Numbered from the stretch's first letter, positions 48,817 through 58,618 are shown. The stretch is 64,000 nucleotides of DNA from Caballeronia sp. Lep1P3 (GCF_022879595.1 NZ_CP084265.1:1054001-1118000); one strand, 5' to 3'. Notes: generated by a model from the letters alone, not told the origin. Made by a program: numbers and translations.

Positions 48817-49872
48817 ATGACCGCGCCTATCCATCCCACGCAGCACTTCGCCTCCGACAACTACGCCGGCATCTGCCCCGAGGCGCTCGCCGCGCTCGTC
48901 GAGGCGAACACGAGCGGCCACGAGCCCGCTTACGGCGACGATTCCTGGACCGCACGCGTCTGCGACCGCATCCGCGATCTCTTTCAGACCGATTGCGAAG
49001 TGTTCTTCGTCTTCAACGGCACGGCGGCCAATTCGCTCGCGCTCGCGTCGCTGTGCCAGTCGTATCACTCGGTCATCTGCCACGAACTCGCGCATATCGA
49101 AACCGACGAGTGCGGCGGCCCCGAATTTTTTTCCGGCGGCTCGAAACTCCTGACCGCGAAGGGCGAGAACGGCAAGCTCACGCCCGACGCCATCGAGGAA
49201 CTGGTCACGAAGCGCGCCGATATCCACTATCCGAAGCCCAAGGTCGTCGCGCTCACGCAGGCAACGGAAGTGGGCACCGTCTACACGGTCGAGGAAGTGC
49301 GCGCGATCGCGGCCATCGCGAAGCGTCGTCATCTGAAAGTGCATATGGACGGCGCGCGCTTTGCCAATGCCGTCGCGACGCTCGGCGTGCATCCGTCGGA
49401 AATCACGTGGCGCGCGGGCGTGGATGTGCTGTGCTTCGGCGGCACGAAGAACGGCCTGCCGGTGGGCGAGGCCGTCGTCTTCTTCGACAAGGCGCTCGCG
49501 ACCGACTTCGCGTATCGGCTGAAGCAGGCCGGGCAGCTCGCCTCGAAGATGCGCTTCATCTCCGCGCCGTGGCTCGGCCTGCTCGACGGCGATGTATGGC
49601 TGCGCAACGCGCGCCATTCGAACGCGATGGCTCAACTGATGGCCGCGCGTCTCGCGGACATTCCCGGCGTCAACGTGCTCTTCAAACCCGAGGCCAACGC
49701 GGTGTTCGCGGAATTGCCCGCGCACGTCAGCGCGGCGCTGCGCGCGCGTGGCTGGAAGTTCTATCAGTTCATCGGCTCGGGCGGCTGCCGGCTGATGTGC
49801 GCGTGGGACACGCAGCAGGAAACCGTCGAGCGCTTCACCGACGAAGTGCGCGCGCTCGCCGCCGCGCAGTGA
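48817..49872 (+). CDS. ltaE: Low-specificity L-threonine aldolase
   Basis: PLP enzyme splitting L-threonine (and allo-threonine) to glycine and acetaldehyde; 351 residues from ATG 48817 (MTAPIHPTQHFASDNYAG). Fold-type I motifs: FNGTAANSLAL, DECGGPEF, HMDGARFANA (PLP Asp) and the Schiff-base Lys in CFGGTKNG. An earlier in-frame ATG at 48739 only adds atypical sequence. Could supply glycine or degrade threonine; 94 nt separate it from the alcohol dehydrogenase, which could act on the acetaldehyde, but that link is speculative. Confidence 0.9.
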   Translation: MTAPIHPTQHFASDNYAGICPEALAALVEANTSGHEPAYGDDSWTARVCDRIRDLFQTDCEVFFVFNGTAANSLALASLCQSYHSVICHELAHIETDECGGPEFFSGGSKLLTAKGENGKLTPDAIEELVTKRADIHYPKPKVVALTQATEVGTVYTVEEVRAIAAIAKRRHLKVHMDGARFANAVATLGVHPSEITWRAGVDVLCFGGTKNGLPVGEAVVFFDKALATDFAYRLKQAGQLASKMRFISAPWLGLLDGDVWLRNARHSNAMAQLMAARLADIPGVNVLFKPEANAVFAELPAHVSAALRARGWKFYQFIGSGGCRLMCAWDTQQETVERFTDEVRALAAAQ

Positions 49873-49966
49873 GGCGCGGCGCGCGGCAGACCGGATTGAC
49901 ACGTTCGCCGCGCGCCTCCAACATGGCCGCACGCCCACGACCGCCACTTACTGACCCCCACCGCTC

Positions 49967-51115
49967 ATGGCCTTCATCTTCTATCTGACGCATATCCATC
50001 TCGGCTACGACTCGCTCGCGATGCTTCCCGGCGAATGCGCGCGCATCGGCATGAAACGGCCGCTCGTCATCACGGACAAGGGCGTGGCGGCGGCGGGGCT
50101 GGCGGCGCGCGTGGCCGAAAGCGCGAAGCTCGGCGCGCTCTCCGTATTCGACGATACGCCGTCGAATCCGACCGAGGCGATGGTCATGCAGGCCGCCGCG
50201 CAATACCGGCGCGAGGGCTGCGACGGCCTGATCGCGGTGGGCGGCGGCTCGTCGATCGATCTCGCGAAGGGCGTCGCTATCACGGCCACGCATGACGAGC
50301 CGCTCACGGCCTACGCGACCATCGAAGGCGGCAGCGGCAAGATCACCGAGCGCGCCGCGCCGCTGATCGCGGTGCCGACGACATCGGGCACGGGCAGCGA
50401 AGTCGCGCGCGGCGCGATCATCATCCTGAACGACGGGCGCAAGCTCGGCTTTCACTCGTGGCATCTGCTGCCGAAATCCGCCATTTGCGATCCCGCGCTC
50501 ACGCTCGGCCTGCCGCCCGGACTCACGGCGGCGACCGGCATGGACGCGATCGCGCATTGCATCGAAACGTTCCTCGCGCCCGCGTTCAATCCGCCCGCGG
50601 ACGGCATCGCGCTCGATGGGCTGGAACGCGCGTGGGCCAACATCGAACGCGCGACGCATGACGGTCAGGACCGCGATGCGCGCCTGAACATGATGTCCGC
50701 ATCGATGCAGGGCGCGATGGCGTTCCAGAAGGGTCTCGGCTGCGTGCATTCGCTGTCGCATCCGCTCGGCGGTCTCGCGGTGAACGGGCGCACGTCGCTG
50801 CATCACGGCACGCTCAACGCGGTCGTGCTGCCCGCCGTGCTGCGCTTCAACGAAAGCGCGCCGACGGTCGTGGCCGAACGGCGCTTCGAGCGCATGCGCC
50901 GCGTGATGAATCTCGCGAAAGACGCCGATGTCGCGCAGGCCGTCCACGACATGACCGAGCGCCTCGGCCTGCCGACGCGTCTATCGCAGATGGGCGTCGA
51001 CGAAAGCATGTTCGACAAGGTGGTGAAGGGCGCGCTCGCGGACCATTGCCACAAGACGAATCCGCGCGAGGCGAGCGCGGAGGACTATCGCCGCATGCTG
51101 GCCGAATCGCTCTGA
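49967..51115 (+). CDS. Iron-containing alcohol dehydrogenase
   Basis: A 382-residue group III dehydrogenase. NAD-binding region AVGGGSSIDLAKG, then TTSGTGSEVARGAII, and the iron ligands: Asp in ICDPALTLG, His in DAIAHCIETF, His in CVHSLSHPLGG and His in LHHGTLNA. The family oxidises alcohols or reduces aldehydes/ketones; 4-hydroxybutyrate dehydrogenase is one relative. First gene of a probable operon with thioesterase and ABC transporter (3-bp gap to the next gene). Confidence 0.87.
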   Translation: MAFIFYLTHIHLGYDSLAMLPGECARIGMKRPLVITDKGVAAAGLAARVAESAKLGALSVFDDTPSNPTEAMVMQAAAQYRREGCDGLIAVGGGSSIDLAKGVAITATHDEPLTAYATIEGGSGKITERAAPLIAVPTTSGTGSEVARGAIIILNDGRKLGFHSWHLLPKSAICDPALTLGLPPGLTAATGMDAIAHCIETFLAPAFNPPADGIALDGLERAWANIERATHDGQDRDARLNMMSASMQGAMAFQKGLGCVHSLSHPLGGLAVNGRTSLHHGTLNAVVLPAVLRFNESAPTVVAERRFERMRRVMNLAKDADVAQAVHDMTERLGLPTRLSQMGVDESMFDKVVKGALADHCHKTNPREASAEDYRRMLAESL

Positions 51116-51118
51116 ACC

Positions 51119-51556
51119 ATGACGAAGCCGGGCCGCACCACGCGCGGGGATTATCCGCACTTTCTGCCGATTAGCACGCGCTGGTCGGACAACGACGTCT
51201 ACGGGCACATCAACAACGTCGTCTATTACAGCTACTTCGATACGGTCGTGAACGAGTATCTGCTGCGCGCGGGCGTGCTCGATTTCAGCGAAGGCGAAAC
51301 GATCGGGCTCGTCGTCGAGACGCGCTGCAACTTCTTCGCGTCGCTCATGTTTCCGGAGCGCATCGACGCGGGCTTGCGCGTCGAGCGGCTCGGCAATACG
51401 AGCGTGCGCTACGAAGTGGCGATCTTCGCGGAAGGCTCGGACGATGCCGCCGCGCAAGGGCATTTCGTGCATGTCTACGTGGATCGCGTGACGCGCAGGC
51501 CGGTGCCGTTGCCCGCGCCGCTCGTGGCTGCACTGAAGCCGCTCGTCAACGCTTGA
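51119..51556 (+). CDS. Hotdog-fold acyl-CoA thioesterase
   Basis: A 145-residue enzyme of the 4-hydroxybenzoyl-CoA thioesterase/YbgC branch. The signature TRWSDNDVYGHINNVVYYSYFD contains the catalytic Asp (SDNDVYGH) and helix region; GLVVETRCNFF and VRYEVAIFAEG complete the fold. It starts 3 nt after the dehydrogenase stop and ends 10 nt before the permease gene, so it belongs to this operon. The acyl-CoA substrate is unknown. Confidence 0.85.
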   Translation: MTKPGRTTRGDYPHFLPISTRWSDNDVYGHINNVVYYSYFDTVVNEYLLRAGVLDFSEGETIGLVVETRCNFFASLMFPERIDAGLRVERLGNTSVRYEVAIFAEGSDDAAAQGHFVHVYVDRVTRRPVPLPAPLVAALKPLVNA

Positions 51557-51566
51557 GGGTTTCGTC

Positions 51567-52508
51567 TTGCTTCAGTGGTTCACTGTCGGCCTGCTCAATG
51601 GCGTAAGCGTCGGGCTGCTGCTTTTCATGCTTTGCGCGGGACTCACGCTGATCTTCTCGATGCTCGGCGTGCTCAACTTCGCGCACGCGAGCTTCTACAT
51701 GCTCGGCGCTTACGTGGCGCAGGCGCTCGCCGTGCGCGCCGGATTCTGGATCGCGCTCGTTGCCGCGCCGCTCGCCGTCGGCGCAATCGGTGCGATGTTC
51801 GAGCGATGGCTCCTGCGCCGCGTGCATCCGCGCGGCGCGCTCGCCGAACTGCTCCTGACTTTCGGCGCGGCAATGGTGATCGGCGAGACCGTGAAACTCG
51901 TCTGGGGCCTGAGTCCTATGCCGGCGGCGATTCCGCCCATACTCGACGGCCCGCTTTTCACGCTGTACGGCGCCGCGTTTCCGCGCTACCGCGTCTTCAT
52001 GATGACGCTTTCGGTCGCGATGCTCGGCGCGCTCTTCTTGGGGCTGCGCATATCGAGGACGGGGCTCGTGGTGCGCGCGGCGCTCACGCATGCCGCGACG
52101 GTCGAGACGCTCGGCCACGATGTCCCGCGCGTCTTCACGATGGTCTTCGCGGCGGGCGCGGCGCTCGCCGCACTCGCGGGCGTCATCGGTGCGCCGCTTG
52201 CCGTCGTCGAGCCGGCGATGGCCGACGCGATGGGGCCGATCGTCTTCGTCGTGGTCGTGATCGGCGGAATCGGCTCGCTCGCGGGCGCGCTCGCGGCGTC
52301 GCTCTTGATCGGCTGCGTGCAGACCTTCGCGGTGGCATCGACGGCCTCCGCGGGCAGCATCGCGGCAACGCTCGGCATTCGCCTGCCCGATGCGTGGAGC
52401 GCACTCACGCTCGCGCAACTCGCGCCCGTGCTGCCGTATGTGCTGCTCGTCGCGATGCTGGCGATCCGTCCGCGCGGACTTCTCGGCGAGCGCGTTCGCG
52501 ATGCGTAA
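51567..52508 (+). CDS. Branched-chain-type ABC transporter permease (LivH family)
   Basis: A 313-residue inner-membrane permease of the hydrophobic-amino-acid (HAAT) type with about eight transmembrane segments. TTG 51567 is taken as start (LQWFTVGLLNGVSVG) because it directly follows the thioesterase and opens the first helix. The LNFAHASFYMLGAY segment and GGIGSLAGAL are family-typical. It overlaps the next permease by 8 nt. Confidence 0.86.
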   Translation: MLQWFTVGLLNGVSVGLLLFMLCAGLTLIFSMLGVLNFAHASFYMLGAYVAQALAVRAGFWIALVAAPLAVGAIGAMFERWLLRRVHPRGALAELLLTFGAAMVIGETVKLVWGLSPMPAAIPPILDGPLFTLYGAAFPRYRVFMMTLSVAMLGALFLGLRISRTGLVVRAALTHAATVETLGHDVPRVFTMVFAAGAALAALAGVIGAPLAVVEPAMADAMGPIVFVVVVIGGIGSLAGALAASLLIGCVQTFAVASTASAGSIAATLGIRLPDAWSALTLAQLAPVLPYVLLVAMLAIRPRGLLGERVRDA

Positions 52509-53601
52509 GTGCATGGCACTCTGCGCCGCGCTCGCGCTGCCGGCGTTCTTCGCCGGCCAGTCGTGGCTGCTCGCGTACTTCGCGCAGACGGCGACGCTCA
52601 TCGTCTTCGCGCTCTCGTATAACCTGCTGCTCGGCGAGACGGGCCTGCTCTCGTTCGGACACGCGGTCTACGCGGGCCTGGGCGCGTTCGCCGCCGCACA
52701 TGCGTTCAACGCGCTCGGCGTGCCCTTGCCGCTCTTGCCTCTCGTCGGCGCGGTCGCGGCGGCGTTCGTCGCGATGTTCGTCGGCGCGATTTCGACGCAA
52801 CGCGCCGGCACGTCCTTCGCGATGATCACGCTCGGTATCGGCGAACTCGTCGCGGCGAGCGTGTGGCTCGTGCCCGGCTGGTTCGGCGGCGAGGGCGGCG
52901 TGACCATCGACCGTGCGGGCGGACCGCACTTTTTCGCGTGGACCTTCGGGCCGTTGCGCGAGGCGTATGCGCTGATCGCGTGCTGGTGCGCGGTGTCGTC
53001 GCTCGCGATGGTCGCGTTCTCGCGCACGCCGATGTGCCGCCTCGCCAACGCGGTGCGCGACAACCCGGCGCGCGCGGCGGCGATCGGCTTCGCGCCGCGA
53101 CGCGTGCGCTTCGCGATGCTCGTCGTGTCGGCGTTCTTCGCGGGCATCGCGGGCGTGCTGTCGCTGATCAACGTCGAACTGGTGTCGGCGGAGAGCGTCG
53201 GACTCGCGCGTTCGACGAGCGCGCTCGTCGCGGCGGTGATCGGCGGCACGGGATCGTTCTTCGGCCCGGTGATCGGCGCGGTGCTGCTGACGTTCATGAG
53301 CGTCGCGGTGGCGAGTGTGTCCGCCGCGTGGCCGATGTATCTCGGGCTTTTCTTCATGTGGGTGGTGGCCGCTTCGCCGGATGGCGTCGCGGGTCTCTTT
53401 GCGGGTATTTCCATGCGGAATTGGCGCGCGCTCGCGCTGCGCCTCGCGAGCGCGGTGGCGTGGGGCATGGCGGTCGTGCTCGCCGTCGAAACGCTGTACG
53501 CGCGCCACGCCGATACAGGCACGCTGCCGCGCGGCGCGGGCTGGGCCGCCGTGCCGTGCGCGCTCTTTGCGCTCTGGCTGCATCGAAGGAACGCGCGATG
53601 A
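52501..53601 (+). CDS. Branched-chain-type ABC transporter permease (LivM family)
   Basis: A 366-residue second HAAT permease. ATG 52501 (MRKCMALCAALALPAF) overlaps the LivH stop by 8 nt. The hallmark ETGLLSFGHAVYAGLGAF segment lies at about residues 43-60, GELVAASVWL and GGTGSFFGPVIGAVLL later. The C-terminal part (after about residue 290) has extra hydrophobic segments not usual in short LivM proteins. Confidence 0.87.
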   Translation: MRKCMALCAALALPAFFAGQSWLLAYFAQTATLIVFALSYNLLLGETGLLSFGHAVYAGLGAFAAAHAFNALGVPLPLLPLVGAVAAAFVAMFVGAISTQRAGTSFAMITLGIGELVAASVWLVPGWFGGEGGVTIDRAGGPHFFAWTFGPLREAYALIACWCAVSSLAMVAFSRTPMCRLANAVRDNPARAAAIGFAPRRVRFAMLVVSAFFAGIAGVLSLINVELVSAESVGLARSTSALVAAVIGGTGSFFGPVIGAVLLTFMSVAVASVSAAWPMYLGLFFMWVVAASPDGVAGLFAGISMRNWRALALRLASAVAWGMAVVLAVETLYARHADTGTLPRGAGWAAVPCALFALWLHRRNAR

Positions 53602-54335
53602 ACGCGGCGCTCGAATGTCGCGGCGTCGCAAAGCGCTTCGGCGCGACGAAGGTTTTGCGCGGCGTCGACTTGCGCATCGGCGAAGGTGAACGGCACGCGC
53701 TGATCGGACCGAACGGCGCGGGCAAATCGACGCTCTTCGATCTCATCTCGGGACGGATTCGCCCGGACGAGGGACGCATTCTCGCGCGCGGCGCCGACAT
53801 CACCGGAAGGCCGCCGCATCGCGTGAGCCGCGCGCTCGCGCGCAGTTTCCAGACGACGAGCGTGTTCGGCAATCTGAGCGTGCTCGACAACCTGCGCTGC
53901 GCGGTGCTGGGCGCGCGCGCGTCGCGCCTGCGCGATCGCTGGTTCGCGTCGCGCGTCATCGAGGATAAGGCACGCGCCATGCTCGATGCCATCGGCCTTC
54001 ACGCCCGCGCCGACGAGCCCGCCGCGCGCCTCGCGTATGCGGAGCAGCGCGCGCTCGATCTGGGCATCGCGCTCGCCACCGATGCGCCGCTCATCCTGCT
54101 CGACGAACCGACCGCCGGCATGAATCGCGCGGAAGCCGCGCACGCGCTCGCGTTGATCCGTGCGACGACGCAAGGGCGCGCGCTTCTCATCATCGAGCAC
54201 GATATGGACGCCGTCTTCGCGCTTGCGGATCGCGTGTCGGTGCTGGTGCGCGGGCGCGTGATCGCATCGGATGAACCGGACGCCGTTCGCCGCAATCGCG
54301 ACGTGCAGCAAGCGTATCTCGGAGTCGCGCCATGA
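53598..54335 (+). CDS. HAAT ABC transporter ATPase (LivG family)
   Basis: A 245-residue ATPase whose start overlaps the LivM stop by 4 nt. Walker A is GPNGAGKST, Walker B is APLILLDEPTAGMN, and the switch His is IIEHDMDAV. The ABC signature is degenerate (LAYAEQRALD), which is normal for LivG, where LSGGQ reads LSYGEQ; here even the Gly is Ala. Confidence 0.87.
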   Translation: MNAALECRGVAKRFGATKVLRGVDLRIGEGERHALIGPNGAGKSTLFDLISGRIRPDEGRILARGADITGRPPHRVSRALARSFQTTSVFGNLSVLDNLRCAVLGARASRLRDRWFASRVIEDKARAMLDAIGLHARADEPAARLAYAEQRALDLGIALATDAPLILLDEPTAGMNRAEAAHALALIRATTQGRALLIIEHDMDAVFALADRVSVLVRGRVIASDEPDAVRRNRDVQQAYLGVAP

Positions 54336-55030
54336 GCGCGCTCTTGCGCATCGAAGGTTTGCGCGCGTGGTACGGCGCGGCGCAAGTGCTGCACGGCGTG
54401 AATCTGTCGATAGGCGAGGGCGAAGCAGTGGCGCTCGTCGGCCGCAATGGATCGGGACGCTCCACGCTTGGCAAGTCGATCATGGGCCTCGTCCGATGCG
54501 CGGGCGACATGCGCTATCGCGGCGTGCAGCTCGTCGGGCTGCGCGCGTTTCGCATCGCGCGGCTCGGCATCGGCTATGTACCCGAGACGCGCGACGTCTT
54601 CCCGACGCTCACCGTGCGCGAGAACCTGTTGCTTGGCATGCGCAAAGGCGCGCGCTTCGCACTCGACGATGCGTATGGCGTCTTTCCATCGTTACTGGAA
54701 CGCTCGGCGGTGAAGGCGGGCGCACTGTCGGGCGGCGAGCAGCAGATGCTCGCGCTCGCGCGCACGTTGATGGGCGATCCCGCGTTCATCGTCATCGACG
54801 AACCGGGCGAAGGACTGGCGCCGCAAGTCGTCGCGCAAGTGGCGGCGTGTCTCGCGACGCTGCGGGAACGCGGCGTGGCGATGCTGCTCATCGAGGAGCG
54901 CATGACGATCGCGCGAGCATTGAATGCGCGCATCGCGGTGATGGGTCACGGCGCGGTGCGCTTCGATGGCTCGCTGGAAGAACTCGCGCGCCGCGACGAC
55001 GTGGCGCGCGAGTGGCTCGGCGTCGGATAG
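54332..55030 (+). CDS. HAAT ABC transporter ATPase (LivF family)
   Basis: A 232-residue ATPase overlapping the LivG stop by 4 nt. Walker A is GRNGSGRST (Lys replaced by Arg at the canonical position), the signature is LSGGEQQMLALAR and Walker B is FIVIDEPGEGL. Arg at the Walker A Lys usually weakens ATP hydrolysis, so the partner ATPase may do most of the work. Last gene of the operon; convergent with iolB 9 nt away. Confidence 0.85.
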   Translation: MSALLRIEGLRAWYGAAQVLHGVNLSIGEGEAVALVGRNGSGRSTLGKSIMGLVRCAGDMRYRGVQLVGLRAFRIARLGIGYVPETRDVFPTLTVRENLLLGMRKGARFALDDAYGVFPSLLERSAVKAGALSGGEQQMLALARTLMGDPAFIVIDEPGEGLAPQVVAQVAACLATLRERGVAMLLIEERMTIARALNARIAVMGHGAVRFDGSLEELARRDDVAREWLGVG

Positions 55031-55039
55031 CAGATCGGA

Positions 55040-55846
55040 TCAGCCTTTGCTGTCTCTCTCCACGATCCATTCGTGCTTCGGGTCGTTCCTGAAGTGCCAC
55101 GTCCGCTTGTTGCCCGCCATCACGTTGAGATAGTAGTTGTCGTAGCCATAAGGCACGACGACCGGGTGATACCCGCGCGGCACCATCACGACATCGCGGT
55201 CTTCCACGGCCATCGTTTCGTCGAGATCGCGCTCATCAGTATAGACACGCTGAAACGCAAAGCCTTGCGGCGGATTCAGCCGATGATAGTACGTCTCTTC
55301 GAGCGCGCTTTCAGATGGTACGTCATCCTTATCATGTTTATGCGGGGGATAACTCGACGCATGACCGCCCGGCGTTCTCACCTCGACGACGAGCAGCGAT
55401 TCCGCCGGCTCCGTCTGCGGAAGAATGTCGCATACGTAACGCGTATTCGCATGCTTGCCGCGTGTCGCGCGCTTCATCTGCGAAGGCTCGATCAAACGCG
55501 GCGGATAACGCCCGGTTGCCGGCGCGCTCGCCACGCCGATCTCGGCTTCGCGCTCGGCGCGCACGATTGCCGCGAGCTTCGGCGGGACGTAGACCGCATA
55601 CGGCGCGGCATCTTCGAACACACTGTCGCGCGAACCGATGGATTGCCAATGCTCGTCGCCCGCCTCGACGCTCACGGTGCCTGTCAGCACGACGATGCAG
55701 CTTTCGCGATCCGCGTCGTAGACGTGCACGACATCGCCCGCATCGAGCCGATACGCCGCGAACCCCACATGCTTCCATCCCGCCGAATCCGGCGTTACGC
55801 GCGCGATCGTCTGGCCTTCGCGCGATGCTTTCACTAGCAAGCTCAT
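55040..55846 (-). CDS. iolB: 5-deoxy-glucuronate isomerase
   Basis: Isomerises 5-deoxy-glucuronate to 5-dehydro-2-deoxy-gluconate in inositol breakdown. The 268-residue double-cupin protein shows conserved HKHDKDDVPSESALEETYYH (metal His/Glu) and VMVPRGYHPVVVPYGYDNYYLNVMAG. Its start overlaps the iolE stop by 4 nt; last gene of the minus-strand iol operon in this window. Confidence 0.93.
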   Translation of the reverse strand: MSLLVKASREGQTIARVTPDSAGWKHVGFAAYRLDAGDVVHVYDADRESCIVVLTGTVSVEAGDEHWQSIGSRDSVFEDAAPYAVYVPPKLAAIVRAEREAEIGVASAPATGRYPPRLIEPSQMKRATRGKHANTRYVCDILPQTEPAESLLVVEVRTPGGHASSYPPHKHDKDDVPSESALEETYYHRLNPPQGFAFQRVYTDERDLDETMAVEDRDVVMVPRGYHPVVVPYGYDNYYLNVMAGNKRTWHFRNDPKHEWIVERDSKG

Positions 55847-56745
55847 GCGGCCTCCTTGTGCGTTGCGTCGACGAGCGCGCGCAGCGTGCGATAGCCTTTG
55901 TCGGCATACGCACGGCTCGGCGCGATCACCGGGTCCTGTTCCGCTTCGACCACGAGCCAGCCGCGATAATCATGTTCGGCGAGGCACGCGACGATGCCGG
56001 GATAATCCACCGCGCCATCTCCCGGCACGGTGAACGCACCGTTGATGACGGCATCGAGAAAGCTCCAGTTGCGGTTGCGCGCGAGCTTCACGATCTCGGG
56101 GCGCACGTCCTTGCAATGAACGTGGCACACGCGCGCGATATGCCTTCGCAGCACGCTTTCCGCATCGCCGCCGGCAAACGTGATGTGTCCCGCATCGAAG
56201 AGCAGGCCGACGGCATCGCTCGTCAGCGCCATCAGGCGATCCACGTCCGCAGGCGTTTCCACATACGCGCCCATGTGATGATGATAGGCGACGCGCACGC
56301 CGTGCGTGAGCGTATATTCCGCGAAACGGTTCAGGCGCTCGGCATAGCGCGACCATTGCGCATCGGAGAAGAAGCGCGGCCGCTGATACAGCGGGCGCGG
56401 CGCGCCCTGAATGGAATCGGCGACTTCGCCATAGACCATCACCGCCGCGCCGTTCTGCGCGAGCAGATCGAGATGCGGGCCGACCGCTTCGATCTCTTCT
56501 TCGGCGCTGCGTTGCGCGAGCCTGCCCGAGTACCAGCCCGACACGAGCGCGAGATCGTATTGTGCAAGCAACGCCTTGAGCGCCTGCGGCTCGCGCGGAA
56601 ACTTGTTGCCGAGTTCGAAGCCTTCATAGCCGATCTCCTTGCCTTCGGTGAGCGCGACCGACAAGGGCGTCTCGCCGCCAAGCGATGGAAGATCGTCGTT
56701 CATCCACGACAAAGGGTTGATTCCGATGCGCGCTTGCAGGGGCAT
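55843..56745 (-). CDS. iolE: Inosose dehydratase
   Basis: Dehydrates scyllo-inosose (2-keto-myo-inositol) to the trihydroxy-cyclohexane-dione intermediate. ATG 56745 (MPLQARIGINPLSWMNDD) gives 300 residues of TIM-barrel/AP-endonuclease-2 fold, with the metal-ligand pattern in YHHHMGAYV, LFDAGHITFAGGD and HCKDVRPE. 25 nt separate it from iolD. Confidence 0.92.
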   Translation of the reverse strand: MPLQARIGINPLSWMNDDLPSLGGETPLSVALTEGKEIGYEGFELGNKFPREPQALKALLAQYDLALVSGWYSGRLAQRSAEEEIEAVGPHLDLLAQNGAAVMVYGEVADSIQGAPRPLYQRPRFFSDAQWSRYAERLNRFAEYTLTHGVRVAYHHHMGAYVETPADVDRLMALTSDAVGLLFDAGHITFAGGDAESVLRRHIARVCHVHCKDVRPEIVKLARNRNWSFLDAVINGAFTVPGDGAVDYPGIVACLAEHDYRGWLVVEAEQDPVIAPSRAYADKGYRTLRALVDATHKEAA

Positions 56746-56770
56746 GGTGTCTTGTCCTCGTTTCGCTATC

Positions 56771-58618
56771 CTAAGCATCGTTGCCTGTTCGCGCTTTCAA
56801 CGCACGTTCGTATTCGGCGCGCGCGGACATCACCGCATCGCGGTCGGATACTTCGGGCACCGCGACTTCCCACCACCATCCGCCTTCGTCCGTCGTGCGC
56901 GCGGGATCGGTGTCGATCGAGATCAGATAGCTGCGCTCGGCGGCCCGCGCGCGCTTCATCGCGGCCTGCAATTCTCCGATGTTCGATGCATGTTCGGCGA
57001 GCGCGCCCATCGAACGCGCGTGCATCGCGAAGTCGATGCGAGGCCCGCCTTCCAGCAGATTGTTGAACGGCGCGCCGCCGCAGGCCTGCTGCAGGCGATT
57101 GATGCATCCATAGCCGCGATTGTCGAGCAACACGACGATGAGCTTCGCACCGAGCATCACGGATGTCGCGAGTTCGCTGTTCATCATCAGATAGCTGCCG
57201 TCGCCCACGATGACGATCACTTCGCGATCCGGCCGCGCGAGCTTCACGCCGAGTCCGCCCGCGATCTCGTAGCCCATGCACGAATAGCCGTATTCGACGT
57301 GATAGCCGCCCGGCCCGCCCGTGCGCCAGAGCTTCTGCAAGTCGGCGGGCAGCGTGCCCGCCGCGCATACCACGATGTCTTCCGCAGGCGATGCATCGTG
57401 CGAGCGCTGCACCGCGCCGATCACATCGGCTTCGCGCGGCAACTGTGAGTCTTCGACCGGCGTGTTCGTCACATGCGCGACGGTCTCGCGCCAGTCGTTC
57501 GCGAGACGATGCGCGCGCGTGGTCCATTGCGGCGACGCGCGCCAGTCGCCGAGCGCATGCGATAGCGCATCGAGCGCGAGACGCGCATCGGCTTCGATCG
57601 CCGTCGCGTTCTGCTTGATCGCATCGAACGGATTCGCGTTGATGGCGATGAGCCGCGCGTGGCGAAAGAGCGTGTTGGAACCGGTCGTGAAGTCCTGCAG
57701 GCGCGTGCCGACCGCAAGCACGCAATCGCTTGCATGCGCGAGTTCGTTCGCCGACGACGATCCGGTCACGCCGATGCCGCCCACGTTCAACGCGTCGTCC
57801 CATGCGAGCGCGCCCTTGCCGGCCTGCGTTTCCGCAACGGGCACGCCATGCTTGTGCGCGAACGCGCGCAACGCATCGGCGGCGAGGCCATACAGCACGC
57901 CGCCGCCCGATACGATCAACGGCTCGCGCGATTCGCGCAGCATCGCGGCGGCGCGTTCGATTTCGCTATGCAGCGCGGCGCTCGCGTGGAACTCGACGGC
58001 ACGCGGCTCGAAGAACGAAGCGGGGTAATCGTAGGCCATCGCCTGAACGTCTTGCGGCAGCGCGAGCGTGACCGGGCCGCAGAGCGCGGCATCGGTCAGG
58101 ACGCGTATCGCGCGCGGCAATGCGGTCAGCAACTGCGCGGGATGCACGATGCGATCGAAGTAACGCGACACGGCCTTCAACGCATCGTTCGCGGATGCGC
58201 CGCCATCGTGCGTATCCTCGACTTGCTGAAGCACCGGATCAGGCGCGCGCGAAACGAAAATGTCGCCGGGCAACAAGAGCACCGGCAAGCGGTTCACATG
58301 CGCGAGCGCGGCGGCCGTCACGAGGTTCGTCGCGCCGGGTCCGATGGACGTCGTCACCGCCATCATGCGGCGCCGCATGTGCGCCTTGGCGAAAGCGATC
58401 GCGGCATGCGCCATCGCCTGCTCGTTATGCGCGCGGTAAGTGGACAATTGCTCGCGATGCCGATACAGCGCCTCCCCCATGCCCGCGACGTTGCCATGCC
58501 CGAAGATCGCGAACACGCCGCCGAAAAGCGGCTCGCCGTTCTGTGTGCGCAGTGCCGCGAGATAACGCACGAGCGCTTGCGCGGCGGTCAGTCTGATCGT
58601 TCCGCTCGCGGCATTCAT
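56771..58618 (-). CDS. iolD: 3D-(3,5/4)-trihydroxycyclohexane-1,2-dione acylhydrolase
   Basis: ThDP-dependent ring-opening hydrolase yielding 5-deoxy-glucuronate. ATG 58618 (MNAASGTIRLTAAQALVRYL) gives 615 residues. The catalytic Glu lies in RAHNEQAMAHAA, the central FAD-like domain follows, and the ThDP/Mg motif spans GDGSYLMMNSEL to DNRGYGC. Overlaps the iolC stop by 4 nt. A longer upstream frame lies inside iolC. Confidence 0.95.
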   Translation of the reverse strand: MNAASGTIRLTAAQALVRYLAALRTQNGEPLFGGVFAIFGHGNVAGMGEALYRHREQLSTYRAHNEQAMAHAAIAFAKAHMRRRMMAVTTSIGPGATNLVTAAALAHVNRLPVLLLPGDIFVSRAPDPVLQQVEDTHDGGASANDALKAVSRYFDRIVHPAQLLTALPRAIRVLTDAALCGPVTLALPQDVQAMAYDYPASFFEPRAVEFHASAALHSEIERAAAMLRESREPLIVSGGGVLYGLAADALRAFAHKHGVPVAETQAGKGALAWDDALNVGGIGVTGSSSANELAHASDCVLAVGTRLQDFTTGSNTLFRHARLIAINANPFDAIKQNATAIEADARLALDALSHALGDWRASPQWTTRAHRLANDWRETVAHVTNTPVEDSQLPREADVIGAVQRSHDASPAEDIVVCAAGTLPADLQKLWRTGGPGGYHVEYGYSCMGYEIAGGLGVKLARPDREVIVIVGDGSYLMMNSELATSVMLGAKLIVVLLDNRGYGCINRLQQACGGAPFNNLLEGGPRIDFAMHARSMGALAEHASNIGELQAAMKRARAAERSYLISIDTDPARTTDEGGWWWEVAVPEVSDRDAVMSARAEYERALKARTGNDA

